NCBI GenBank assembly: GCA_020226215.1
Contig: CM035228.1
Coordinates: 248,001-312,000 of the forward strand
Length of the DNA: 64,000 bases
Direction of reading: 5' to 3'
Source of the DNA: Sindora glabra
Lineage: Eukaryota; Streptophyta; Magnoliopsida; Fabales; Fabaceae
Made by a program: the position numbers and the translations under genes. Shown here piece by piece: positions 49,151-63,442 of the stretch (its first letter is position 1; every line of letters begins with the position of its first letter). Under the pieces are notes generated by a model, which did not search any database, was not told the origin of the DNA, and saw only the letters and a program-made list of their open reading frames with translations.

Positions 49151-52100
49151 GTAGTTTTTTATATTTACTTTTTAAAAAATTACAATGTATTAAGTCAAAA
49201 TTATCATAAAGATTATAATTTTCTTAAATAAATACAAATTTTTTTAAAATGCATCAAAATAAAATTTCATCTAGTTAAAACTAGCCCTCCAAGTTAAAAT
49301 TCTTGACTTTTTCACTGTATGTAAGCTTATTGAATAAAGGACATATATGTAGATAGGATATTTATGCATGGACTACAACCTATGAAGTTGAATTATGTTT
49401 ATGAGGAATTCTCAAATTTATTATATATAATCAGCATTTGTAATTATCATTCATCACCACATCATTTGCCTTTCTTGAATCGAAGTGCATCTCTCTTTAT
49501 CAGTCCTTGATTTTTTTTCCTTTTAATGATGCTTCATTTGTTTTTAGTTCCATAATTGTTATTTCATAACAAGTTGAAAAATTTTTATCTTTAAATTTAA
49601 TCAATAATTAAAAGGTTGTACAAAGAAAATATATAATCAAATTTCACATTAAAAATTTAACTTATGAAAATAATAGTATAATTAAATCAATTAAGTATTC
49701 AAAGAGAAAATCCTAGGTTTAATCTTAAAAAAAATCATTAACATAATTTCAATTTGAATCATTTTGGTAAGATTCACGTAAGAATTCAATGGAGACCACA
49801 TGTTTGAGAGATCAAAATATCATATGACATCTTTCAGTAGGTAGAATCCATTTGTTAAAAGAGAATAAGGGACCTAACCATAATTCTTATTAATAAAACT
49901 CTAGTATTTCTTCCTTATAAAAGATTTACTGAGTTTTAGGCTTATACAACTGTCAAACCACACTAACTCATATGAATGTGTTAAAACCACACCACCATCT
50001 TATTAAATCATAATTATAAATTGAGCCTCAAATATGTCTTAGAGTACAAATAAATATTAATCAATATGTTTTATTAAATTGAAATTTCCAATTTATAATA
50101 GCTTACTTAATAAAAATTTTAACATTTTTTCACTTGTACAATATTAATTTAGTTTTGATATGTTTTAATAAGACATATTTTAAAAAAAAGACTCCATACT
50201 GATTGACAGAATACTTTTATATGATCATAATTAAAAAAAATAGCCCTTAGAGATAACATCTTCACAATCTCATCCACTAACTATTTAATGCCAAATCATG
50301 ATGATTTTCATGTCCCTTACTAACATAAGCCAATTTATGGTTACAAGTGCTAATAACTATATTGATGATGAATTTTTGTGTGGCTATATGATAAGAAAAT
50401 ACCATCAAATGTAATCATAACATACTGTTTTTCATTGTTAATCTTTTTTTATGATTTTTTTAATCCTTATGGGAATTCTATGTATTGTATGTATGTCTTC
50501 TTTATATTCTCGAGATTACTTAATAATGTCATTATGAGACATACCTTAATTTATCAAAAAAATTGTTACTTACCTTTCATAGGAAAAGACAAACTAATAT
50601 TTTTGCAATATAAATTGTAACTATCATAACCTTTGCAACCATGGGAATACATATAAAAAACTTGGCCAATAACATATAATTTTATTATAATGTTACAATT
50701 TTTCCTATTGAAATTTAATCATTAGTAATAAGAATTTTTCTAAAGAACAAAGTGAAATATATGTTTATCTATAGTAAGTTGTCAAAATCTATGTTACAAA
50801 ATATCATATCATGTTGTATTGTGTATATTATGACAAACAAAGTTGTATTTCATCTATGTCCGTACAAAGTTATTTTTTAAAAAAATTTGCTAGTCTAATT
50901 TTAAAAATTGGCTAACTAAAACAAAAATCCCATACCATTTTCGTTAAAAGCACTCTTATTGTATTTTGTTTATAGTATTATAGATTTTTTTTTTCAAATA
51001 TTGTGTTTTGTTACAAAAAATGGTATTAGATTGCTTTGTTTCTTTATTATAACCCATATTTTTTTTTTGGTAATAAGTTGATTAAACCTGTTTATTTTCT
51101 TAAGTGTTTTTCCATATGCTACTAAAAATGGAATTAAAAATTAAAAATACTATTATTATCCAAAAAATTAAAAATATTATTAAATGTTTAGCAGAAAATA
51201 GCTTAATTATCATAGTCTAGTATCTTCTTTTTTTTTTTTTTAGAAATGAGTTGATTAAGCTAATTTTTAAACATATAAATAAAAATTATTTCTAACATTT
51301 AATTAAGATAATTAATGAGGATTTATAGATTTAATATGATATTAAATAGTTAAATTAAAGAAATATAATGATTTCAATAACTTAACATTTAATCAAAATT
51401 ATTAATAAGAACTGATTAATTTAGCATGAAATTAAATAGTTAGACTGAAAATGATATATAACAATTAACTAATGTAAAACAATTTTAATAATTCATATGA
51501 GTGGGGCCTATTTTAAATTCAAATAAAAATTGTGATAGGTTTAATGTTAATCCCTTAAAACATTAAAACCTATATGTCAAATTATTAAGAAGTTAAATTA
51601 AATTATTTATTTAATAAATAATTAATCTAATGCTTTACTTTTTATTCAAATATTTGAGGTGTGGATATCTAAAAAGAATTAATTTTATATTGAAATCTTC
51701 ACGTTATATCAACGGTTCACAATGAGTTAATTATAGGTTACTTTTAATATCATTAACATTTTTTAGGTAGATATGATTATCTTTTATTTTTAAAATCAAA
51801 TATAACTAATAAACTGTTCTTTTATATTTTAAAAATTATATGTTTATTTATAAGAAATTATAATTAATCATGCTCTTTAATCATAATTTTAGGAGAATCT
51901 TTTTAAACAAAAATGTATATTTATTGATGGAGTGTGGAGAATAAATAAGAGAAAAACGTAACTAAATAATTCATGTTAAGTTCAAATTTTTGTGGGTAAT
52001 ACAAAATTTGCACAAAGCATATAAATACTCAGGCTACATTTCAAATGGGGTTATTTCTCTATATTTATTGTTTTCAACTCTATACATAAATACATGTTAT

Positions 52101-54489
52101 GCATATTTTATAATTTAATCTTTTGTTTGTGTAAATGATTTATAAATTATTATTTAATCAGCATATATAAGCTATTGTACACATTAGTTGTGGCATCTAC
52201 AAATCTATGAAAATTATTTTATCATTTTATTGAATTTGACGAATATTTTTTTTTTCAACGTGAAGATAGCAAAAGAAGAAAAACACAGGGTAAAAAAACG
52301 CCTCTCAAATCATACCAATAGTTCTCAACACAAGCATGAGACCTTGACGAACAAGATTTTATTACAATTTGTGTTAAACATCTTTATAATCTTTTAATTT
52401 GTGATCAATTCAATCAATTTAACTTTATATATTTATTTATGTTATTTTTCTTCAATTCATTATGTTTATTCTAATTAACATGATTTTATTTAATTAATAT
52501 AATTTTAGCAATAAATTAGATCATATTAATTATTATAAAATGTTTTTAGACATTTCTTTTTAAAAATAAAAAATTGATATTTATATATGTTGATTCTTAA
52601 CTTATATATATTAATATGATGGTTTATACATATGAAAACTTTATACTTAATAATTTATAGAATTAATAAGCTAAGTGTTGAAATAATCTTATCATTAACA
52701 TTAACAATTAATAAATATTTAAAAGACTAATTAAACATTAATTCACAAAAATAAAGAAAAAAATCCAAAACATACATATCAGTACACAACTCATATAAAT
52801 TATTAAAAAGATAAAAAAATTCAAGAACCCACAAACATTAAGGTCTGTAAATAACAAATTTCTAAGATCATGTATATTCAACATGAATTGTAAAACCTTG
52901 AGAAAATATAAATCGATGTATATTCCATTTGTTTGAAATATATTAATTAAAAATAATATTAAGGAAATACTGAAAATTTTTATATGAATAGATATGATTT
53001 TGATTTTCAAATATTTTATGAAAAATAAAATGTGTAATTAATATTTTTATATAAAATTTTCACTCACTTAAAATATTTTTATAATAAAAATAAAATATAT
53101 TATATCCATATTATATTTATATGACTTAATAATATTAACATCTTATATATAAATAATAAGAGTAGATAAAAAATCCAATGAAGTAGAAAAAAAAAAGAGA
53201 GAAATAAAGTCTAAGGTGTAAACTAATAAAAGTTCAAAATACAATATGCAACTAAGTAATTCAGTTGGATAAGATCATTAACTTATTTAAAAAACTTTAA
53301 TAATATAAATAAAATATATTACATCATATCTATATTACTTGATGATATTGTACATAGGATTATAAACAATATAAGTGGTTATAAAAAAAGAGAATAAGTG
53401 AAACTTATGGTTAATCAAATAAAATAAAAATGAGAAAAAGTGTGCAAACTTTAACGCAATAAAAATTTAAAAATATAATATCTATTTAAATAATTTATTA
53501 AAATGAAATTTTAATTTATTTAAAATATTTTTATTAAAAATATAAAATATATCATATTATATATATTTTCCTTTATGAAATTAATAGCTTATTTGCAAAT
53601 TAGAAGGGTGTATAAAAAATATGTAATGAAGTAAATAAAAAAAAACATAGAATAAATTAACTATTTTTTATTATTTTGATATTTTATAATAAAATTTCTA
53701 AAATAATATTAGATGTTACTGCATTTATTAAAGTAATGGCATAATTAAATTTAAATTTATTTACAAAGGCAAGTGGGGTGGGTCAAGACTAAACTCAGGC
53801 TGTTTATTTTGTCTAAGAATTTTTTTTATAGAAAAATATTATTTTTATATATATAGCAATGAAAGAATTATATATCAGTTGTATCTATCATTAAAATATA
53901 TAATATTTAAAGGTATATAATGAAAAAAGTAAATTTTGCTTAAAAAGAAAATTTATTTTTATGAAATTTTTAATATTTAATATTAAATAAATAAAATATT
54001 TTTTCTTTTCTAAATATTTTATAATTATATTTTATGAAAATAAATTTTCGCTATAATAATGAAGCATGGCAATTTGGATTCATATATTTGATTTATGTGA
54101 TCCCAACGATAAGTTAAACTTAAATAATTACAATCTTAATTCAATAATTAGGTCATGATGAATTAACTTGTCCATTAATTATTTTGAAATTGGTTAATCT
54201 ATTTAACTTATTTAATAATTTTAACAAAATTTACATTCTGAACCCATTTATAAAATTTAATTATTTATCATATTTCATTAAAAGTATTTTTAATATTTAT
54301 TTAAATATTTTGTTAAACTTTTATTATTATTATTACTATTATATTAAAACATAAGTTTAATCTTTTTATCATATTTAGGTATCTATAATTTATTCATTAA
54401 TTATTTATCAAATAATGTTATGAGCCTTTTGTTTATCAAATAGTGTGTGTGTATTAGATACATTTGTGTGAATACATATGTTAGTTGTG
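49151..54489. other. Very AT-rich intergenic DNA, nothing recognised
   Basis: No gene, RNA or element with definable ends is seen over 5.3 kb. Short open frames (for example 50378-50620 and 52738-53010) are rich in Phe, Ile, Leu and Tyr, as expected by chance in AT-rich DNA. Confidence 0.45.
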
Positions 54490-54509
54490 TTGAGTTGCCT
54501 TGAATAATA

Positions 54510-55744
54510 CAACAATAATAACAAAGCCTTATCTCATTAAGTGAGGTCGGCTGTATGGATCACACGATACCATTGACTTTTATCATAAACCAGATTTTCA
54601 ATGATATTATTCATTGAAATATCTCTTTTTCTAACTTCCCCCAATGTCTTTTTTCGCCTCCTTCTACACTTTCTTACAGGGTTAAAGACCATGTAATCAA
54701 CTCTTCTCATTAGTACCTCCAATAACCTTCTTTGCACATGATCAAACCACTTTAACGGATTTTCTATCATCTTCTCCTCAATAGGTGCCATGCCAATATG
54801 CTCTCGTATGCAATCATTTCGAATCTTATCCTTTCTTGTATGACCATACATCCATCTTAATATTCTCATTTCTGCTACCCTCATTTTTTGCTCTTGTAGT
54901 TCTTTTAAAACCTAACATTCACTACCATAAAAACATAGCTGGTTATACAGCGGTCCGATAAAACTTTCCTTTAAGTTTAGTAAGTACTTTACGATAACAA
55001 ATAACTTTGATGCCTTTCTTTATTTTAACCATCTAACTTGTATCCTGTGTGTGACATCTTCATCAAATTCTCCATTGTTTTGTAAAATAGATCTCAAGTA
55101 CTTAAAATTAGATATTTGCGATATAATATTGTTTCTAATTCTTATCTCCAAATCATTTTTATCTTACTTTTTGTTAAATTTGTAATGTATATACTCCGCC
55201 TTACTCTTACTTAAGCAAAAACCCTTTGATTCCAAAACTTATCTCCAAAGTTTCAATTTATAATTTACCTCTTCCCGCGATTCTTCAATTAAGATTATAT
55301 CATCTGTAAATAACATATATTTAGAGATAGTCTCTTGTATATCCCTAGTAAAAACATCGAAGACCAGATTAAACAAGTAAGAGCTCAAGGTTGAATCCTG
55401 ATATAAATCTATCTTTATAGTGAAATCCTTTATTTTTCATCTAGGAGTTCTTATATTTGTAGTTATTCCATCATACATATCCTATATAACCTGAATATAT
55501 GTGACACAAACTCCTTTTTTTTCTAAAACCTTCCACAATACTTCTATTGGTACTTGATCATAGGCTTTTTTTAGGTTAATAAAAACCATACGTGAGTCTC
55601 TTTCTTTACTTTGATACCTTTCTATCAACCCCCGAAGAAGATAAATAGCCTCTGTTGTAGACCTTCTTGACATAAATTCAAATTGGTTCTCTACAATCCT
55701 AATCTTGTTTCTTAATCTGTTGTGAACCTCTATTGTAACCTCAA
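54510..55744 (-). mobile_element. 5'-truncated L1-type LINE with a 20 bp TSD
   Basis: A non-LTR retrotransposon remnant on the minus strand. A 20 bp direct repeat (TTGAGTTGCCTTGAATAATA) lies at 54490-54509 and 55745-55764. The 3' end, at the left, carries GGCTTTGTTATTATTGTTG, the simple TTG-type tail of plant L1 elements. At 55482-55673 is a reverse-transcriptase piece with STTEAIYLLR and KKAYDQVP; the usual FID of RT motif A reads FIN. At 54537-54884 is the typical C-terminal segment with ILRWMYGHTRKDKIRN, IGMAPIEEKM and WFDHVQRR. Between them the frame is broken. Insertion by target-primed reverse transcription explains the 5' truncation. Confidence 0.9.
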
Positions 55745-55764
55745 TTGAGTTGCCTTGAATAATA

Positions 55765-56540
55765 TTTTATACAAATTATATGGGTTGACTTGAAAATGAC
55801 ATAGACTTCATTTATGTCAAATGAGTTGACTTGTTTAAAGTACAAAGTCAATTACACTTAATTTGAACTTATATAACTTATGTTATATTCATGTTATATT
55901 ATTATATTTTGTCAAAAATTATCACCCTTAAACAAAATCTTATAATGAGAAAACAAAAGTATCATGATAGAAACATAAAATAAAAGTAAGTGTGTTTGTG
56001 TTTAGATTAAATTTAAAGGGATTTGAATTTGATTTACTATTCGTGTAAATTGATTTTAAATTATCATCTAATTATGTATCATTATATCAATAAAAATTAT
56101 TAAAATACTTCTACTAATATTAAAAATTCTTAAGGTTTGCTTTTATATAACCTCCAAAATAAATTGTATCGATATGACTTATTATGAGTTTTATGAAAAA
56201 TATGCAATTTTTCCATATGATATAAGTTATACGGAATATAATTATTTACATGAAACTTATAATTTTTTTTTTATAAAATCTCATAATTTTATTTACAAAT
56301 TTTGTAATAAAAAACAATGTTCTTGTAATAGGAAAGCTTGAAAATTGTTGCGAGATTTTATGAAAAATTATAAATTTTATGTAAAATATTATAAAATTTA
56401 TAAAAAAGTCATATAAAATTTGCAATAATTATATTGGTACTCCTTCTTTTGAGAAAGTATCGTAGAAGTCCACCGTCTTAATTATATTTTTTATAATATA
56501 AAATATTTTACAAAATTCAATTAAAATGGGAAATGCAAGT
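55765..56540. other. AT-rich DNA upstream of FAS1
   Basis: Between about 56160 and 56440 several AAATTTTATGAAAAAT-like words occur on both strands, suggesting a decayed foldback element. No gene seen. Confidence 0.3.
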
Positions 56541-56554
56541 AATTTGCGAGAGGT

Positions 56555-56620
56555 AATTCAGCGGGCCGAAAATCTTGGAGGGAGCTAAGATCTCGTTGGC
56601 GGGAAAACATTCCGCCAATC
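56555..56620 (+). promoter_or_regulatory. Cluster of E2F-like sites in the FAS1 promoter
   Basis: GGCGGGAAAA at 56598-56607 is a full match to the E2F consensus read on the other strand (TTTTCCCGCC). TTCCGCC follows at 56610-56616 in opposite orientation, and GCGGGCCGAAAA lies at 56561-56572. CAF-1 is needed in S phase, and Arabidopsis FAS1 is a known E2F target. These sites lie 215-275 bp upstream of the start codon, an expected place. Confidence 0.65.
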
Positions 56621-56643
56621 TAAAGAAAGAGAAATTAGAGCAC

Positions 56644-56691
56644 ATGGAGATCAAAAAGCGTCAGGGTTTGAGCCTCCAAGAGAACGCCTAA
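56644..56691 (+). other. Short upstream ORF in the FAS1 leader (15 codons plus stop)
   Basis: An ATG at 56644 opens a frame that ends in TAA at 56689-56691, 141 bp before the FAS1 start. It counts as an upstream ORF only if transcription begins before 56644, which cannot be seen here. Confidence 0.35.
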
Positions 56692-56832
56692 GTCCTCCCT
56701 GGTTTATTTCAAGACTCGAATATCCGATTCTGTTATTTTGAGATTTCAGCCTGATTAAGGGTTGGGGTTTTCTTTTTTTTTTTTTTTTGGGTTCTGATCT
56801 GGGTACCAGTGGAGTCGTGATAGGGCATTGAA

Positions 56833-59800
56833 ATGGCAGACAAAGTGATAATCAACGTTGAGTTTGAATCTTGTCGGAATGATCCAGAAACAAATGGTCA
56901 AGGTCGCTCCAAAAATACCCGAAAGCGGAGGAGGGTTGCCTTCTTTCCTGAAAATATGAGTGTCCATGACAAAGAAGCTCAAATTGAAGCCTTTCAGAAG
57001 GAGCTGAACGGATTGTTTGGGTACTTTAAGGAGGTCAAGGATCAGAAAGTGCATATCCAGCTCAGTGAGTGTCGTTCCACAAATGCAGTTATTGCGGCTC
57101 TCATGGAGGAGAGTCACCTTCCATTGTCGAGTCTGATTCACGAGATCTGTGACAATTTGAAAAAGGGCAATGGGCTCGTACCTGAACCGGTCACACACGC
57201 GTCGGTCAAAACCAGTGTGCTTTTTGTTGGGCAGAGGCTCATGTATGGCGTGCCTAATCCTGACGCTGATATCTTGGAGGACGATTCACAATCTTGCTTT
57301 TGGTGCTGGGAGGTGTATAGCAGTGTTCTTCTTCCTTTATATGGTTTCATTATTCAATTGGGTTCATCTTTACTTTCTGCGGTTTTTTTTCCCTATAACA
57401 GAAGAAAATGTGTGTGTTTTAGTTCAATCAGAAATTGCATCTTTCTCATATTAACCCACTGTTTCTTTTTGCTATTTCCCCCTTTGGATCATGTTTTTCT
57501 TTTAGTGTCGGATGATTGCATTTATTGTTTGATTTTCGCTCTTATCCTGTTCAAGTACAGATGTATCTGTTTTGAGCACAGTTTGACGTAAGCAGTTCTA
57601 TTCCACATCTAAAAGTTCATATTGATGTCAATTCGTTGTTGATAATAGATCGTTCGTTACTTTTTCTACTGCACATGCTTCTCTTTTTAATCTTTGCTAG
57701 ACTGTTGATCAACTTATTATGTTGATGTGCAGACAAGGGATCTGAAGTTGTTCCCAAAATCTGTTCGAGGACAGTTTGTCATTCGGCGTACTTGCCGGAG
57801 AAGGATATGTGAAAGAATTATGGCTGTCTCTGGTAATATAATAGAATTCTCTATATTTTGGCTATCTATTGAGTCTCAAGTTTAATTCTATTAGATATTT
57901 TTAATGGGAAGAAGCCTGTTAAACCATCTTCTCTTAATTCATAGTTGGTAGCTAGGGTCCCTTTGCAAACTGCAATGCAGATGAGCCTAATCATCTTCTG
58001 TGTGGCTCATAGAATTGCTTTTGGTAATCTAGGCCTTTCCTGCCTAACCATCATTGAGCTAGAATATTATTGATTTCTCGGACATGAATAGAATAGTGTA
58101 GTATGGTGATTGAATGAAACTTTATAGGAGTACTAATACAAGGTGCTACGGGCTAGATTGTGTGATTGTTGATGGTTTTAATGTTGGTCATTGCAAATTT
58201 CCAAGACTAAACAGTCTATATATTTCAGGAGTTATCCCTTTGGGATACTGATTATAGCTATGACCGTGTAATTTCTTTATATGTAATAGATCTTAATTAG
58301 GCTATACTAACATAATTTTGTAATTTTTACTCCATTAAATATATGATCTGTATTACAGCTATAGTGAATGTATCTTCCAATTGACATTTGTTTGAAAAGA
58401 AAGGCAGTAAAGCAATAAAGTGGCTAGTTGTATGAAAATGCCATACCACACATTTATATCATAATATCAGATGTTGTTCCTCATACACTAGGCTGTTATG
58501 AAATGTTTGTTTTCAATGCTAACTTAGAAAGAATATTCTCATTTTTGGGTCTCTTTAGAAACGGTTGCAGCATTGAAGAAGCCAGAGAGTGACCATGATT
58601 ACTACCAAGCCTTGATTAAGGCTTCAGAAAAGCTTGGTAAAACTTTTCCTGAAGCAGATATCCGTTCATTAGTAGATGGCTTGCTGCGAAAGAACAGTAT
58701 AGACTTGTATGCAACCTTGATATTTCCAGCATGTTTGATTTTTCATTCAAAGATATAATTTCTTTAATTTTTAATTATTATTTATTATAATAGCAGGGCT
58801 AAGAAGGAAGCAAGACAACAAGAGAAATTGATACTTAAACAGTTGAAGGAAGATAGGAGAGAAGTTGAAAGAGAGATCAAAAGCAAGCATAATGAAATGT
58901 TGCACTGTGTAAGTGCAAGTTTAATCATTTTATATGTGGTTGGTTATAGCTGCAAACGTTGTTGCTTTGAGCTGCAATGGCATTGGAGATCAGCATATTT
59001 TATAAATTTCCAAATTGACGTTTCTATTGGAAACTTCGATTCAAATATGGTAACAAGGGAAAAACTAAGTTTACAAGAGGCTCGATTGGGATAAGTAGTT
59101 GACTTATGGTGCAATTGGGCAGGATGTCGTTCTCATTAAATAATATTTAATATTGATTTACATTTTGACTATTGATGACTGCACCCTCTATCATTGGCCC
59201 AATTATTACAGGAAAAGGATCCGGAAGGGGAGGCAAGAAAAGATGAGAGATCTTGTGAAAAAAATAGTTCTGAAAGGAGGAAACATCAAAGGAAGCATCA
59301 AGAGGGGACCGAAAAGGATCAACGGCGTCGAGAGAAGGAAGAAGCTGAAATGAAAGAGAAACGTTCTGTACAGAAGCAAGCTTCGTTTATGGAGCGTTTT
59401 CTTAAAAGTGGCATACCTAGTCTGTCATACCAGAATGACCAAATCACATCTAAAGCAGTCACATCTGGATCATCAAGCAGAGAGACTGAAAATGTTTCAG
59501 ATTCTGCTACTGTATCAATGGATTGCGCTCTTGCACTGCATCATGAGGTTACCATTGAGGATATTCGGAGGTAGGCTTCATTTTACCATCCTTCTTAGTC
59601 CCAGCTATGTTGTCAAAGTTTAAGAGAAATTATCCAACTCTGCAGGTCACACTGGTCTTCATGGCACCAGCTAGGCCATTCAGTTCGTTCTAACAGAAAA
59701 CAGGGATGGGGCTCACGTCGAAAACCAAAGACTGAATTCAAGGAATCCAATGTGGAAAAATCTCTTCTTTGTGCTACGAAGTTCTGCCAAGCGAGACAAT

Positions 59801-62800
59801 TATTGCAGTTTGATAATAGCCATAGACCTGCCTTCTATGGTACTTGGTCAAAGAAGAGGTAGTCCCTGCTTTGTAGTGGGTTCATGTGTTACTTCAGTAT
59901 AGTTAGGCTATTTTTTTAACTTAAAATTGGGAAACTGCTATGTATTTGTTTGGCTTGTTCATCTTTGCTCATGCTACACATGCTGAATGACTGCTAGTCT
60001 TCAATCATTGGTAGGTTAGCTTAAATGCCAATAAATACTTTAAGATCAAACTTCTATGCATTTTTCAATTGTTTATGGTGCATGCCAATACGAGAACGTG
60101 AATACTGCTTATAAATGTTTGGTACTAACAAGTTTTATGTGGTTAATGTTGGGTGTTAGGCCACCCTCATAAAGTGAATAAGCAGAAGCATGTGCTAATG
60201 TAAAGGGATAGACTAGTGAGTTCTTGTATCACATACTACATATTTATAAAGCTCCCCTGCATAGTCAGATGGACCATCACATCAAATCAGACTGGGTTCT
60301 TTCTTGTCTCATTAAATAGTTTAAAATATGATGCTTGGGTGTCTCATTTGCATTATGCTACACTTGTCTTTTAAAGAAGTGTCTGCTTCTTCTATATTCA
60401 TAATCTAGTCACTTCCTTAATAAAAGCCTAGAATTGGTAGCAGTTAATGTATGCATCTATGTCTAGTTCTGTCTGTCTCTTCATATCTCCCACTGCTTTA
60501 TGAATGGTTGAATATTCATTTGAGGATTGATATAGATGCTGTATCTAGATAAATTGCGGCCTAAGTGCCCTTTTTTTGGTGTTTTGGACTGAGATTGTTT
60601 ATATGTTCTTTAATATGTATTTCTAGTCGTGTTGTTGGACCACGCCGCCCTTTTAAGAAGGATCCAAGCCTGGATTATGATGTCAGCAGTGATGAGGAAT
60701 GGGAAGAGGTACTTTGAATTTTTGTTTTCAAGTTAATTAAGATAAAACAGATGCTATTTGATACCACATTTCTCAATTTTCTAGGAGGATCCTGGTGAAA
60801 GCCTATCAGATTTGGATAAAGATGAAGAGGAAAGCTTAGAGGAATGCTCAAAATCTGATGATGAAGGTGAAGATGGGTTCTTTGTACCTGATGGATATCT
60901 ATCAGAAGATGAGGTAGAAGTTCTGTATTTTTGCTGCAATGCAGTTGAAGTGCCTTTATTATAAGTCTGGTGTTTTCATTTCAAGATTTTCTGAAAATAC
61001 CACTATTACAGACCATTCATTAGAAAATTTTGTTTATTTAAATTTAGGGTGCACTGGTGGACAGAATGGAGAGAGATATTGACATCGAGGAGCTTGGTAG
61101 CTCACCTAGCTGTAAAGATGACCCAGAGGGTGATGAAATCTATGCTTTACTTCGTCAACAGAAATATCTAGCCAAATTGACAGAGCATGCTCTTCGAAAA
61201 AATCAACCCTTGATCATACAGAATTTAATGCATGGTGAAGACTCTCTCTTTCTGGCTCATAACCTTGGTAGTACTCCAAAGCTGGAGCAGATGTGCTTGC
61301 AAACCTTGTGCATGCACATTATCCCTGGTAGCTCATATATAGAAATATCTGCGGATAAAAGGCTACATGAGGACCAAGAAGCCTGCCGCTCTACTAGTAA
61401 AGACACTGTAGCTTCAGCCTGTGATATGGCTGGCATACCAGACTCAGATCTGCCTATAATTGTAAGTTATCTGTTCAGCTGCGTTCACATCAAGAGTCTA
61501 CTGGGGTTGTATAACTTGCTACTTGTAATTGTCATTTATGGTTTAGGGTATAACTTGCTAGTTGCATTTGTCATTTAGTCTAGATTTGGAAGCTCCATTA
61601 TTTACCTAATTGAGAGGTTGATAAAGAGCTGGTAATTGTGTTATTCTTGGATTAGGGATTCGTCACAATCACCATGGGGTTGTCAGGTTGTTGGGGTGAG
61701 ATAATGTTGGGTGATCATAAGTTTTATCATATTTTGTTGAATTTACAGCTGATTTTATATGTTAGTATGGAAATTCCATCAGCTTATGATAATTTTACTA
61801 TATTTTTAGGTGACTGCTATTCAGACTTATTCTGAAGGCATGAATAAGGTATTAGAGTCTTTGCAACAAAAATTTCCTGCTGTCTCAAAATCTCTACTGA
61901 GGAACAAAGTCCGTGAGGTATCAGACTATGTGGATAACCGCCTACAGGTTGGTGATATGGTGGCACTTCTGAATATTATTCCATGAAGGGTGTGGGTTGT
62001 GGTCCATATTCTATTGGTTTTTATTTTTCGAAATGAGACTTGCAAAACAATGGTTGCACAGATATATTTAGAAGATAAAATTAACAATTTTATTCCTGAA
62101 ATTGTGAGGTACAAGTAAAATAGTTCATAAATGGTTAAAATATTTCTTGGATAATATTCCATACATATAATTTTGTTTCTTTGTATATATAACTTTATCC
62201 TTAAATAATATGACCAAAGGATGAAATTGTATGGACTGTGCATTATTTAGGGGTTATCATGCTCATTTCTATAATTCAAGAATATTGTCAGCTCCTTACA
62301 ATTTCATTTGTTTATTTGGAATGTTAATAACTTTGGGGTGATTTTTATGGATTTGTGACTGTCAATAACTCGTGATTTTTACCTGAAAATTGGCATGTGA
62401 TGGGAATTTTCATGATATAATCATAGCCCTATTTTTGATTTAATGTTTAATATCATTTAGGAAAGATGGAAGTTGTAAATATGAGTCAGCATGCGAATCA
62501 TATATTTGTCCTGCGGTAAAAGAATGATCATAAAAGTCAAGAAGGTGGTCTTTGTTTGTACTCTTGATCAAAAATGAAAATTCTATAAGTCAAGAAAAGA
62601 TTACATCACAAGATGATAAGGGATCCTTAAAGAACAGGAAAAAAATTATATAGGGCGAATTATACTCACTTCCCCCAAGATTTAGTGTACTTACTCTCAT
62701 ATTCTTTCTATTTTAAACATACAATCACCTTCCTTACTCTAGAAAAATAGAGAGGTGAGTGTATATTTCTAAAAATTAAAAGGGTGTGAGTGAATTTAGA

Positions 62801-63442
62801 TTAAACTTCAAGCAAAATGATTGTCATTTGCCCAATTATAATTATAAATTTATATATTTGTTTATTATGTGACTGTGAGTGATGGTGGCTATTTTTGGAT
62901 GAATTGAATTACTTTCCTATGATGGTGAGCTTATGGGATATCATAATTTGGGTCACTAAGAACTTCTGTAAATGTTGTTTGTGCATCATGTTCCAAACTA
63001 AGTTTTACGTCCCTTCGGTAAAACCAATGCCATTTTGACCCAGTCTGATAGTTCTGCTCCCTGTTGTGACTGCGTCTGACTCTGAGCTATTAGTTTTTTT
63101 TTTAATATGGTTTATGTTATAATGAATTTATGCTTGCATTATTATCCAGGTGAAGAAAGAGGTATTGCTTAGGCTTGGCTTGGCACTCTACCCTGGTAGG
63201 CAGCATTTTTGACTGCTCATATTGTATGCGCCTGACTTTCAGTGTAGTATCTGATTACATTTCAAAATCAAATGCCTTGAAAACTGGCAGACAAGAGCAG
63301 TAGGGGAGCAAGGAGTATTACTACATTTTTCTCTAAAAGGTGCATGCCGCCAACTAGTGAATGCATGAAGCCATGTGAAACATCACCGGTGCCATCTCTG
63401 AAATCAAATTCCGCTGCCCATGAAGCAGAGTTGAACATATAA
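56833..63442 (+). CDS. FAS1: Chromatin assembly factor 1 large subunit FAS1, 12 exons, 790 aa
   Basis: Large subunit (p150 class) of CAF-1, the nuclear histone chaperone that deposits H3-H4 on newly replicated DNA with FAS2 and MSI1. Exons: 56833-57312, 57733-57832, 58559-58706, 58797-58908, 59212-59570, 59646-59858, 60627-60708, 60785-60913, 61048-61461, 61810-61947, 63150-63195, 63291-63442. They sum to 2373 nt in frame with GT-AG borders. The start is the first ATG after an in-frame TAG at 56821. A basic NTRKRRR stretch near residue 30 may be a nuclear signal. FWCWE is at 156-160, the Lys/Glu/Arg-rich KER region at about 230-345, QKQASFMERFLK at 334-345, and the acidic ED region at about 484-545. 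A PCNA-binding-like ITTFFSK lies at 750-756. Length is close to the 815 aa of Arabidopsis FAS1 and no break is seen, so it is likely functional. Confidence 0.95.

Noticed and set aside
49151..54489. Several 60-90 codon frames in AT-rich DNA as small genes
   Set aside because: Their composition is what AT-rich random DNA gives and none has a motif, plausible start context or conserved neighbour.
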